From: Calliphora vicina
Taxonomy: Eukaryota; Arthropoda; Insecta; Diptera; Calliphoridae
Length of the DNA stretch: 64,000 nt
Direction: 5' to 3'
Assembly: GCF_958450345.1 (NCBI RefSeq)
Contig: NC_088782.1
Coordinates: 109,026,358 to 109,090,357 of the forward strand
Shown: positions 34,989 to 45,871 of the stretch, in pieces
Layout of the letters: each line of letters starts with the position of its first letter
Position numbering within the stretch: the first letter of the stretch is position 1
Translations under genes and position numbers: made by a program
Notes under the pieces: model-generated
What the model was told of the DNA's origin: nothing
Databases searched by the model: none
Seen by the model: the letters and a program-made list of their open reading frames with translations, nothing else

Positions 34989-35373
34989 CTACACCCTTTC
35001 CAATTGAATTTTAGAAATGTTCAATTATATTTCAGAATTTTCTAATTGAATTTCAGAATATTCCAATTAAATTTCTGAGTTTTCCAATTGTATTTCAGAA
35101 ATTAATAATTGTATTTCGGAAACTTCCATTTGTATTTCAGAATTTTCCAATTGTATTTCAGAATTTTCCAATTGTTTTTCAGAAAATTTTAATAGCAATG
35201 CTAATGGAAACTTCTGAAACACAATAGGACATTTCTGAAATACAATTAGAAAATTAAAAATTCTGAAAAACAATTAGAAAATTCTGAAATACAAATTGAA
35301 ACCTTCTAAAATACAAATGGAAATTTCTGAAATTCAATTGGAAATTTCTTAAATACAATTAGAAATGGTGTAG
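34989..35373. repeat. Palindrome built of 21-bp units (small copy)
   Basis: Starts CTACACCCTTTCC and ends GAAATGGTGTAG. The left arm is tandem 21-bp units like TTTCAGAATTTTCCAATTGT; the right arm is their reverse complement. The loop TTTTAATAGCAATGCTAATGG is shared with the 57231 copy. The 68-residue frame inside is only the unit read in frame. Confidence 0.88.
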
Positions 35374-35395
35374 TAAAAATTCTTAAAAAAAATCG

Positions 35396-36050
35396 CAAAT
35401 CATTCGAGCGATCAGATCGCACTATACGAGTTGTTGTAGATGGAATCTCATCAAACGAGTTCAAGATCAATTCAGGGGTACCACAAGGCTCCGTCCATTC
35501 TCCTACTATATTTCTTACATATATTTCTAAACGACCTTCTATGTCAAACCCTATCTATTCATTTGCAGATGACAGCAACATTTGCCATTCATTCAATTAT
35601 TGACCGACCAAGCCTGTCGGAGATTGCGGCAATGAGGCAAAACTTCAATGTTACGCTTTACCAAGATCTTGTGACAATCTCTGAATGGGGTTGTGCGAAT
35701 AAAGTCGATTTTAATGCACGCAAGACTGAATGTTTATATATTAACTCACAAACGCACGACAGATCATGTTGCTTCATCTGGATTTATGGGTGGTTTTCTA
35801 AAACGGTGTAGAAAATACTTCACTCCATCTGATCTCCTTAATATTTACACCACTAATAATAATCTTCCTGCTGAAGTCTTGCCTGCCACTTTCAATATAG
35901 GAAGATTCAAATCAAATGTCCTCAAACACTACTCCCTCTATCCTCCCTACCATAACCTATTTTCCTAGTTCCAACACAATGCATTGCATGAGTAAGGATC
36001 ATCGCCAGAGTGCTGGTCCCAACAAAAAAAAAATAAATAAAACGAAGTGT
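35396..36050 (+). pseudogene. 5'-truncated LINE ORF2 with internal deletion
   Basis: The plus strand reads SDRTIRVVVDGISSNEFKIN, then SGVPQGSV, then a frame-shifted SFADDSNICHSF (RT catalytic box), EIAAMRQNFNVTLYQDLVTI and SEWGCANKVDFNARKTEC. After a deletion it ends NNLPAEVLPATFNIGRFKSN...PPYHNLFS with stop, then an A-rich tail near 36025-36050. That is a normal LINE C-terminus and 3' end. Frameshifts show it is dead. Confidence 0.85.
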
Positions 36051-36054
36051 GTGT

Positions 36055-36240
36055 GAGATATCATCGACATTATTTATTCATATGAATGGCCTAAAATATA
36101 ACATCGTGCAAATGATGAAGAAAACCCCCCAAGAAAACTCACACGATCTCGGTAGCCAATTCACAACACCTCCACTTGAAATGGCCATGCCCTCAAATCG
36201 CTCTTGCCCGTAGCGCGTTTATCTTCCTGTATCAAACAAA
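36055..36240 (-). pseudogene. Mariner/IS630-type transposase fragment
   Basis: On the minus strand VNWLPRSCE (family motif WPPRSCDLTPLD, third catalytic Asp) and HLHDVIF are visible. A related fragment with both motifs is at 54440-54730. Too short and broken to classify further. Confidence 0.5.
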
Positions 36241-38678
36241 TATTTTTCTGTTTTTGCCACACAGAGAAAATATTAATCAAGTTATTCATTCTAAATTACC
36301 GAATTTTTGTATTGTGTCGGGAAAATTTTAGTTGTGGTGACAAAAATTTGGTTATTTAAATCGTAATTCTTCTATGTCAACAGATTGGCAGCAAATTATA
36401 ACGAAACTGTTTTATATGTGTAGAAATAATACTGTAACTTTATGAAGAATACTTGTAAAGGAATTCCCGAAATTTTAAAGTCATCATATTTCAGATCATG
36501 TTGGAGTTATTTAAAAGCTTCCAAAAGTTTGAGGTAATGGCGAAGATATTCTTCTATCTAAGTCATTTGGGATGATTTACGTGATTTACAATCAATTTGA
36601 CAACGAAGAATTGCCACCGCCCGTTTTTAATTTGCAAATGCGCAGTCCGTTTCACATTCTGCTTAATATTTATAGCAATTTAAATAAATGCTAAAGAGTT
36701 TTTTTAAATTATAATTGTAATTATTAAATAATTATTTAATAATTTATTTTTGCAATAAGTACAAGTACTACACTTCAAAATAACATAATTCTAAAATACA
36801 AGCTCTAAACGAACAAAAGTGTCACCCTACGATGTCAAAATAACCCCAAACCTTGTCGATGGATATGGTGGATAGAGATGCCGCAGCATGTTGTAATTAT
36901 GCGGCTATCGGATGAATTAGTAAATTCCCATTTTTTTAATGGATCGATATACTTGTTGAATCGTCACCATATTATTATCAAACTGATAACAATTAACAAG
37001 CTTCTTAACTACATTAATTTGAACACCATTCTTTATCCAACAATTTATTTTTTTTTTTTAATAAATTTCAGTTCTCCAAAACGCTTTGTTTTGATTCTGC
37101 AAAATTAATCAAATTACGACAAATTGACAAGTAAACAGCAAGGGTGCGTGGGATAATGAACTTTGAAATATTTTCTGTTTATTATTTGGAGAAAGAAATA
37201 CAAAAGACGTATTACGTACATCTCTCAAATATATCTTATCTAAGTAGGATTATAAACACATGTTTATACCCTACACCACTTTAGTTTATGAAGGTATTAT
37301 TCATTTGTCAGGATGTTTGTAATGCTTAAAAATATTGATTTAACAGAGAATAAATTGCATCAGAATTCTGCCAGAATAAGGCTGTGGCTTTCATAAATAT
37401 ATTATATATTTATGAAAGCACAAATAAGTTTAATCTTTGTTAAAAACAAATTTATTGAAAGTAAGGACATAATTGAACATAACTTCCATATAAAAGCAAC
37501 ATTCGAAAATCACTTTGACGCACTAAAATATATTATAAATATTGAGCAACATTTCAACACAAATAACATCCATGAATAATGTAAAATTTTATGACGATCG
37601 CTTCCAGATATCTGACGAATCCATATCTTGAATTAAAATGTTCGAGAATTTTTGTATTGAACATGAGCAAAATATATGACTGTGATATAATCGTTCCCAC
37701 GACTCACTCACACGGCCAAATATTTTCAACTCAGCGACAGCTGTGGCAACAAAAAGTTTTTTCCCCGGGAAGAACAACAATTGATATGAATAAAAACCCA
37801 CGACTACATCGAATCTGGAAATATTTTTAAAAATCCAAATATCCATTTTTTTCTCCTCGTCAATTTGACAACTTCTGATGTAATCATTGTGTGTGAGATC
37901 ATATCACGTTCCTCTAGAGCTCAGTGTGTTACAGGAGGATTTCCTCATTTTCAGAATATTCTACAATTTTTAACTTTGTGAACAGAATAACATCACACTT
38001 TTTTTTACAAGAAATAGAAGATACGTGACTTCTAGGTCAATCTCAATCAATATGTTGACATCATTTTGAATAATATGAAGAGCTTCAAAAGGTTAAGAAG
38101 GCCAAAATCGATCTTTGCTCCTGCCAGAGGATCATCGGTCTGAAGCCTTTTGAAAATGCTTAAAGCATTGTTTTACAGTTTACAGTTTTTTCTCATTGAG
38201 AAATGAGAAAAAACCGCGACTATATCTATTTGTTCATCTATATTTTTCCTCAACATTTTTTTTCACTAAAATTTTGTTACATTACAAATTTTTTTCGTCA
38301 ACATTTGTTTACCAAATTATTTTTCATTACAAATATTTTTCACTAAAAATAGTTTCTAATATCATAAAGTATATTCTGGTGAAGGGTATATAAGAATCGT
38401 CCGGCAGATGCGGATTGGATAATCGATATCCGATATTGTCAAACCAGATTTTGAGAATTAAAAAATATAGTAAGGAATTGAATTGGAATTTCCCGTAAGG
38501 CTGTTCGAGGCACCCAATGAATTCAATGATTTTTGAAGTCTAAAATTCTTTAATTGTTTATATATTTATGGATAGATTTTCTCCATATCTCCAAGAAGAG
38601 ATAATAATGGCAAAAAACTTCTGTACCACGGATGCCAAAGTTGATACGATTGTACTTTTTAGATACTATTTGGTATTG
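36241..38678. other. Intergenic DNA, no gene seen
   Basis: Only short AT-rich frames. A perfect 33-nt hairpin (15-bp arms beginning GCTTTCATAAATATA) lies at 37387-37419. A short Helentron-like tail, GGTGAAGGGTATATAAGAATCG, lies near 38371-38395. Confidence 0.5.
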
Positions 38679-39213
38679 AACAAGTAAGAGAGCTATATTC
38701 GGCTGTGCCGTATCTTATATACCCTTCACCAAATTATATTTAAAATTTTTTTATTTAAACAAAATTAAATTTTTCTTTTTTTTAAATTTTTAAAAATTTT
38801 CCAAATTGTTTTTTAATTTTTTTTAAAAATTTTTTTTTTAATTTTTAAAAAAAAAAATTTGAAAAAAAGAATTTATGACAAAAAAATTAGTTTTATGAAA
38901 AAAAAATTCGGGTTAAAAATTGTTTTCCCGATTTCTTTAGCCTTATATACAGTGGTTGATAAAACAATGGAAACTTTTCCAAATATTTCATTAGTGGCCT
39001 AAAATCTGAAATAATTTTTTAAAAAATTTTACATTTTTGTAGTATTTTATTTGTATACTTTTATTAACTTAATTTAACAAAAAACAAAGGACATAATTAA
39101 TTAAATTCTAAAAATGTGAAAACAAAATTAAAAGATTTCTTTATTACGGCATTGACAAAACAATGGAAACTGAGGTATTATTTTAACAAATATGGTCTAA
39201 ACTTTGCAATAAC

Positions 39214-40183
39214 TCAATATTTTGTTGGGTATCCCTTATTTTTTATAACTGCTACACATCGACGATGCTTTGAACCAGAGTCAATGGTCTCCTTTGAAAT
39301 ATTTTGCCATTCCCTTATAACCGCCCCCGATAAATCTTCCTTCCTGGTGTAATTTTGGGTCCTTATATTACGATCTACAATTTCCCATAGATTTTCTATG
39401 GGATTGAGATCTGGCGATTGGGCAGGCCACTTCAAAACACGTACCTCGTTAGATTGTAACCACTCGGTTACAACCCTAGAGGTGTGTTTCGGGTCGTTGT
39501 CGTGTTGGAATCACCAAACTAGGGGCAAATTTTCCTCAGCGTATGGATACATGACATCGTTTAATATGGTTCTGTATGCTATACCTGTCATGGTATCTTT
39601 TATAATATGAATTGGGCCCATACCTTGCCCTGAAAAACATCCCCATACCGTAATATTGCCACCGCCAAACTTTACAGTCTTATTTGTGTACTTTGGATCT
39701 AATCTTTTCCCTTTGGTCGTCTTACAAATGTTCTCCCATCACTGCCTCTTAAATTGTATTTGGATTCGTCGGAAAAGAGGACAGTATTCCATTTCTGTAT
39801 CGACCAGTTTAAATGATCCCTGGTAAATTGTAAACGAGCAGAACGGTGGTTTTTTTACAGGACGATAGCAACCAAGACCAGCCTCATTTGCCCTGCGACT
39901 AACTGTTCGGGTACTTATTTCTAATTTTAGGCTATTAACAACCTCACGAGGAATTATTTCTTGAACTCTCTCGCTATTAAATTATCTTGTCTAGGAGTAG
40001 TCTTACGAGGTCACCTAAATGTTGAGTTTTTACAGAACCGGACTCACGAAATTTCTTTATAATTTTTGAAACTGCTGATTAATTTATTGAACATTTGTCA
40101 CAGATACTTTTTTGTTTTAAACCAGCTTTAAAATCGTTAATTATTTTATTTTTTAAGTCTTCACAAATCTTAACTTTAGCCAT
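39214..40183 (-). pseudogene. Tc1-like DD34E transposase, broken
   Basis: Start at 40183 (MAKVKICEDL). N-terminal helix-turn-helix pieces, then LFSDESKYNLRGSDGR (first Asp), NITVWGCFSGQGMGPIH, FQHDNDPKHTSRVVTEWL (second Asp) and WPAQSPDLNPIENLWE (Glu), finishing at 39214. An in-frame TGA precedes FQHDND, and further frameshifts occur in the N-terminal half. Non-functional. Confidence 0.88.
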
Positions 40184-40382
40184 TTTCGTTAACTTTGAAA
40201 AAAAAGCAATTATGCGAAAAACTTAGAAAAAGAAATTGTGAAAAATTACCAGAATTTAAAAATAAAATAACTGTAAACAGGATGCTTTTTACATCGTTCT
40301 TTTAAATATTATTTTCGTTTTACACTTCTTTCTTGCAGAAGTTTGAAAGTTTCCATTGTTTTGTCAGTAGCGAAATAATGAA

Positions 40383-40644
40383 TCACCCCTATCGGCAATA
40401 ACATGTGAAATTTTGTTCCCATGAAATATCCATTTCCCTCGAAGGGAAAATTGCTATCGGGAATATCACGATGAACTTTACATTCACAATAGTTGATTTT
40501 GTTCGTAGCAGCTGTTTATTGTTTACAAAATTCCATCTAAAAATTCCACAACAAGGGGAATTTTTTCAATTGAGCAAAGTTGATGAACGAAAAAAGGAAA
40601 AGGGAAAATATTTCATGTGAAATATTGATTCGCGATAGGTGTGA
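40383..40644. mobile_element. Small MITE inside the Tc1-like element
   Basis: Ends TCACCCCTATCG and CGATAGGTGTGA are imperfect inverted repeats with further inverted pieces (ACATGTGAAAT / ATTTCATGTGAAAT). It lies between the inner and outer copies of the host's right end and explains why the right arm is longer than the left. Target duplication unclear. Confidence 0.65.
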
Positions 40645-41609
40645 ATATTTTTAAATTTGTTCCCTTTTTTCAGAATATAATTAATTATGTTGTTTGTTTG
40701 TTTTTCAGTTAATTTATATAAATAAAACTATACAAGTAAAATACTAAAAAAAAATTTTATTTTAAAAAAATATTTTAAATTTTGGGCTACATATGGAATA
40801 TTTGGAAAAGTTTCCATTGTTTTGTCAACCACTGTACATCGTTGCAATGGACTTTGAAATATCTATCAATAGATATCCATATTGTCTATATTAATGACTT
40901 AATAATCCAGATATAGGTCATAAACAGGGCAAAAATCGAGGTTGTGCCGGTTTGTTTTTATATCTCAGCCATTTGCCGATTTTGTCGATTTTAATTCCCG
41001 ATATATTGATGTATGAATCATGTATGTAAGTTATTTGGGGGCTACGGAAAGTTGATTTCAACATACAGACGGACAGATGGACAGACGGACATGGCTATAT
41101 CGACTTCGCTATATTTATGACAAAAAAATTAGTTTGACGAAAAAAAATTCGGGTTAAAAATTGTTTTCCCGATTTCTATAGCCTTATATACATCGTTACA
41201 ATGGACTTTGAAATATCTATCAATGTCTATATTAATGTCTTAATAATCCAGATATAGGACAAAAATCGAGGTTGTCCCGGTTTTATTTTAAATCAGCCAT
41301 TTGTGGGCCGATTTTTTCGATTTTAATTCTCGATATATTGATGTATGAATAATGTATGTAAGTTATTTGGGGGCTACGGAAAGTTGATTTCAACATACAG
41401 ACGGACAGATGGACAGACGGACATGGCTATATCGACTTCGCTATCTATAACGATCCAGAATATATATAATTCGTGGGGTCGCAAATTAAAAATGTAGAAA
41501 TAACAAAAGTAATGACAAAATTATATTAATTACTCTTGCCACTCATGATGAAGGGTATAAAAATACCATGGTACTCCCGAGACTCATTTGATACATTCAA
41601 ACAATTTTC

Positions 41610-41935
41610 AGTATTTTATGTATGTGTATAAAAGTAGTTTCTATAGAAAATATTGTGTATATCACTATTTTCTATAGAAAATCTTCTGTATAACAGTATT
41701 TGCTGTAGAAAATATTGGGTATTTCAGTATTTTCTGTAGAAAACATTCATTAGAGCAGAATTTTCTCTAGAAATTCTTGCGTATAACATTATTTTCTATA
41801 GAAAGTCTTGCGTATAACAGTATTTTCTGTAGAAAATCTGAAGTATAACACTATTATCTATATAAAATATTCACTATAACAGCATTTTCTATAGAAAATT
41901 TTTAATGTAACAATATTTTCTATATAATTTTCATG
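41610..41935. repeat. 31-bp minisatellite, about 10 units
   Basis: Units such as TATTTTCTATAGAAAATCTT plus GTATAACAG recur every 31 bp (for example TCTATAGAAA at 41640 and 41671, then variants at 41701 and 41732). Each unit contains a short palindrome TTTTCTATAGAAAA. Confidence 0.88.
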
Positions 41936-43119
41936 TATAGTACTCTGAGGTTGAAAAAAAATACCTGGTCTCTACTAATAATGGAGGCATTATTATCTCT
42001 TGTTGGAAAAAGATTTCAGCTACGAGTTGTAAACATGAGACCATCGATATATGTTTTTAATTGTGATGGTATAACATATCATCAATATATTTTTATTAAT
42101 AAAACCACAAATTTATTTCAAACTAAGAATAGTCGTTTAAAAACAGTTTTCATTAAAGCAATCGATACATAACTCGATAACACAGGTCAACAAATAAAAT
42201 TGTTGGTGCCGAAATACCGATAGTGTTAATACCAATAATGTTTTTATTTTTTTTTCCTACGTGTAGCATTCGATCTATCATAATTTTTCAATATTGCCTG
42301 TCATCAGTAAATTTGTGTGCCAGTTTCAAATTTGTTTTACAACGTAGCCTTGAAAAAATAAGTAGAATCAGGTTTTCGGATATACTTAGAATCTGTTTTA
42401 GTTTTGACGGCTCCAAAATCATTAAAGACCTGTGTAATTTATTTGAATTTGCCACTTTCATTAATATTTATTATCATTATTAATTATTTTTGCATTGCAA
42501 TTTAAAAACACTTTCAGACGTGGTTTTTTCTCAAATAATACACACTGAGCTTGTTTATTTAAATACAAATGTTAATGAAATGTTATTTTTTTTTAATAAT
42601 GTTTATTTTATATCCAAATGAATATAAATTGAAATTATTGCACGTTATTCCTTGAGATACATATGTTTTACCTAATTTTAATTTTAGACAATCCGGCAAA
42701 TTGTATTTTTCAGTTGATTAATGTTAATTTAACAATAGTTTCTTTACATTTCTTATTTTGTTTGTTTGTTTATTTACTTTTTCACTTGTGAGTCACTTTG
42801 TGTTTTAAAAAAAAATAACGAATTCATTTGTTTTATTTTAGATGTATTTTTAAAAAAAAAAAATTTTCTCAAACTTTTTCTCACACAACCGGCTTAGAGC
42901 AGTGTCTTTGTATTACTAAGTTAGTTCTATGTACAAAGTAAATGTGACATGTCGTCTTGTGAGATTTTGTTATTGTTATTTTGTACGGAGTACACTACAG
43001 TGTACAAGTATGAGCACGAGTACGTACCCAGCAGTTGAGCATGTAGTCAATGTATCCCTTATAGACAGTAATTGTCACTAATGTCTTATCACTTGGCTGA
43101 CTCCAATATATATGTATAT
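41936..43119. other. Intergenic DNA, no gene seen
   Basis: A dispersed repeat starting ATAACACAGGTCAA (42177) matches 22556. The 86-residue frame at 42223-42483 shows no family motif. The rest is AT-rich. Confidence 0.45.
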
Positions 43120-43632
43120 GGGGGATTTCACGTCAAGTGAACCAAATTTTAAAATCCATGTCTTCCGATCGGGATGAAATTTGCACCAAGGATAGACCTA
43201 TTGGATAGTAAACTCTAGGAGTTAGAGGGGTCAAAATTCAAACATGTGATTTTTCTCATCCATGTAACTTATTACCTATTGTTCTTAGCAAAATGTGTCC
43301 CAAATAGTTTAAATATGTAGCTATTTTTTCAATCTTTCGAAAAAAAAAAATTTAATATTTTTTTCCGAAATCAAAAAATTTTTGACTTTTTTCAAAATGG
43401 GACCTTTTTTCTAACTATTTGGGACACATTTTGCTAAGAACAATAGGTAATAAGTTACATGGATGAGAAAAATCGCATGTTTGGCCAAAATGTCAAATTT
43501 TGACCACCTCTAACTCCGAGAGTTCTTGACCGATCTTGTTGAATAACTATCCAATAGGTCTAACCTGAAATCATCCCGATCGGAAGACATTTATCGATTT
43601 TAGAAGTTGGTTCACTTGACGTGAAATCCCCC
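43120..43632. mobile_element. MITE with long inverted repeats (GGGGGATTTCACGTCAAG)
   Basis: Arms of roughly 220-240 bp. The left starts GGGGGATTTCACGTCAAGTG; the right ends CACTTGACGTGAAATCCCCC. Inner arm segments AACTTATTACCTATTGTTCT / AGAACAATAGGTAATAAGTT are perfect inverses. Flanks are both AT-alternating (TATAT/ATAT), so a short duplication such as ATAT is possible but not certain. Superfamily unknown. Confidence 0.85.
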
Positions 43633-44474
43633 ATATATTTTTTGGGTCATTTGACACATATGTGCTCTTTGTAGTGCAGAGAAAAGACAATTGGTTACTT
43701 TATACATCCCAAGTAATCTAACGTGAAGACAATTGCCACTTAAGTGTCTATAAGTAATCTAGAGTGTAGTCACTTTAAACGATTTGTGAGTAATTCGTAC
43801 AAACTATTTTACTTTAAATAGTCAACTAAAATTAGCACTCGTAAATGTTAAAATAACTAGTTATGTAGCTGACGCTATGTAACCAGTATGTGATTCCAAT
43901 GCGAATGTGAATCCAATTCGTTGACCACTTTGGACCAGCTATCGGACAGTCTCATTGTAATCAAAAAGTATCAATAACTAGTCACGTAGCTATTGAAGTA
44001 ACTAGTTCCCACCCTAAATGATGGGTAAAATCACTAGTTCGAAACTGTCGCCTAGAATTGCTGGGTAGTATAAATGAGTTTGTTGTGTGTGAGTGTATAT
44101 ATATTGTATTTTTTTTTTTTTTTTGTTAAACAATCGGCTACTATTAAACTTAATTAAACTTATAGAGCTTGTTTTCTTTTTACGATTATTTTGATTTGTT
44201 TTTGGTTTCTCACAACATGCATGCACTTCTTATTAAATTGTTGGGTCCGGCCTATAGCCGACGAAAGGGGGAAGTCATCATTGTAATTTTTTTTGTTTTG
44301 ATTTTGTTTCTGAACGTTGGTCGGTTTAAACAAAAATGTTATATGTCATTATATTGTGCGCATTTTGTATTATGATGTACCCTACACTACTGAAAGGGTA
44401 GGTTTTTAATTATGTTAGTAACTAACAGATAAAAACCAATGGATTTAGTAGTATAACTGCAATAATGTATTAGA
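43633..44474. other. Intergenic DNA, no gene seen
   Basis: Contains repeated CTAGTTATGTAGCT / CTAGTCACGTAGCTAT and ACTAGTT motifs (43855-44040), perhaps an unrecognised repeat. No gene. Confidence 0.4.
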
Positions 44475-45321
44475 AACAAGTTAGAACGGTATATTCGGCT
44501 TTGCCGAATCTTAAATACCCTCCACCTGCATACATATTTTTTAGGTTGATATATATGGGAGCTATAACCAATTATAGGCCTATCATCATATAATTAGGTA
44601 TAGCGATTTTGGTATATATGGGGATTACTTATGACGAATTTCAACTTAATAGCGACATTTATAAGATATTTATGCTAATTTAAGTGATTTTCGGAAGTGA
44701 ACTTTATATGGGGGCTATGGTCAAATATGGGCCGATCCACAAAAAATTTAGTGTTGTGATTTCTTTTAGCACGAAACTTATTTTTGCTGAATTTTGTATG
44801 GATACTGCAATTCTGAAGGTATTTATAGACCATAGAACCATATTTCGGGAAGAAATTTGTATGGGGGCTAGGAGAAATCATGAACCGATTCTTATAATTT
44901 TCACCAGAGTTAGTCCATTTATTATAAAAATAACGTGTGTAAAGTTTTATGGTATTATCTGCAATATATTTACACAAATAACCAAAAATATGTGAAAATT
45001 ATAATTTTTTTTTTGTTTTTTTCACATTTTGGTTCATAGCTCTTGTTCTACCGAACCGATTTAGCTGATTTTCAATACAAAACAGCTTAGGACAACAATA
45101 AACATATTTATTGCAAGTCTACCAATTTTGTTTGCGTATTTTGGACGTGAGCGTATTTTACACAGACACACAGACGGACATGACTCAATCGACTTAGAAT
45201 TTCATAAGGATCAAGAAAATATATACTTTGTTGGGTCTTAGATGAATATTTCTCAATGTTACACACGGAATGACAAACTTATATATACCCTCATTCACTA
45301 CTTGTGGTGGTGGAGGGTATA
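44475..45321 (-). mobile_element. Helentron-like element, diverged subfamily
   Basis: AACAAGTTAGAACGGTAT, hairpin TTCGGC-TTT-GCCGAA, AATACCCTCCACC; inside GGGGCTATGGTCAAATATGG, CACAGACGGACATGACTC; end CTTGTGGTGGTGGAGGGTATA. Same plan as families A and B but different in detail, combining a TTCGGC hairpin with a family-A-like body. Confidence 0.82.
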
Positions 45322-45782
45322 ATTACACATATATTATCATTGTAATTGTAAAGAACGTCACTTGAGAACGAAACATCAATTTACCATAACTGAGTTGGGG
45401 AATCGTCTTCTGTAGTCAAGCAGTACCCAAGTTATGTTTAGCCGTAATATAATTTGGACTTTGTATTTAATTACAGAAATTTATTCTTTATCCGTGTGTC
45501 CACTAGCAAGTCTCTTGCGGAAGAACTTCTGCAAGTATTTGCTGAAGTGCTTCCACTCAAAACGAAACTTGCGAAAGTCTGCTTCCAGAAGTAATTAAGA
45601 CGAACTTGCTGCAAGAAATTGCAGACGTGTTTCCACACAATGTGAGTACAGCTTGCAGTACAGTTTGCCTTTTTCACGAATGACAGTATAAAAATATCTT
45701 GTAACAAAATAAGATTGGCAGCTGACATCGCAGCATATTTAATTAAAAAGAAACAAAATTAAGGTTAGGGTGAGAAATTAGA

Positions 45783-45871
45783 TGCTTGAACAATTGCGGA
45801 ACGAAGATTCCATGCAGCTGAAACATTTCCTGAGAATGTATAATGATGATTTTGAATACATTTTATATTTA
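45783..45871 (+). pseudogene. PIF/Harbinger transposase N-terminal fragment
   Basis: Reads LEQLRNEDSMQLKHFLRMYN then DDFEYILYL, the usual Harbinger N-terminal pattern (RxEDxxxxxxFLRMxxxxFEYLL). The frame is cut by the mariner TA site and resumes at 47172 as IPTSIQKQGT (family: xIxKQDT), then decays. The insertion is therefore in the former coding exon. No catalytic DDE part is left. Confidence 0.72.

Larger units (their letters stand above)
38950..40834. mobile_element. Tc1-like transposon with IR/DR ends, TA target site
   Basis: Ends CAGTGGTTGATAAAACAATG and CATTGTTTTGTCAACCACTG are inverted with one mismatch in about 38 bp and flanked by TA on both sides. The TGACAAAACAATGGAAAC motif recurs inside at about 39153 and, inverted, near 40349-40369, an inverted-repeat/direct-repeat layout as in some Tc1 elements. 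It carries a dead transposase on the minus strand and a small MITE (40383-40644). Confidence 0.9.
38679..41559 (-). mobile_element. Family-B Helentron-like element split by a Tc1-like element
   Basis: AACAAGTAAGAGAGC, TTCGGC-TGT-GCCG(T)A, TATACCCTTCACC and the A/T body run to 38949. The element resumes at 40835 with CATCGTTGCAATGGACTTTG and the core CAGACGGACAGATGGACAGA. An internal segment (from the ATTTATGACAAAAAAATTAG part through the microsatellite core) is then repeated in tandem at about 41112-41455. It ends CACTCATGATGAAGGGTATA. Confidence 0.85.

Noticed and set aside
39398..39610. Plus-strand frames at 39116-39610
   Set aside because: Shadows of the Tc1-like transposase encoded on the minus strand.
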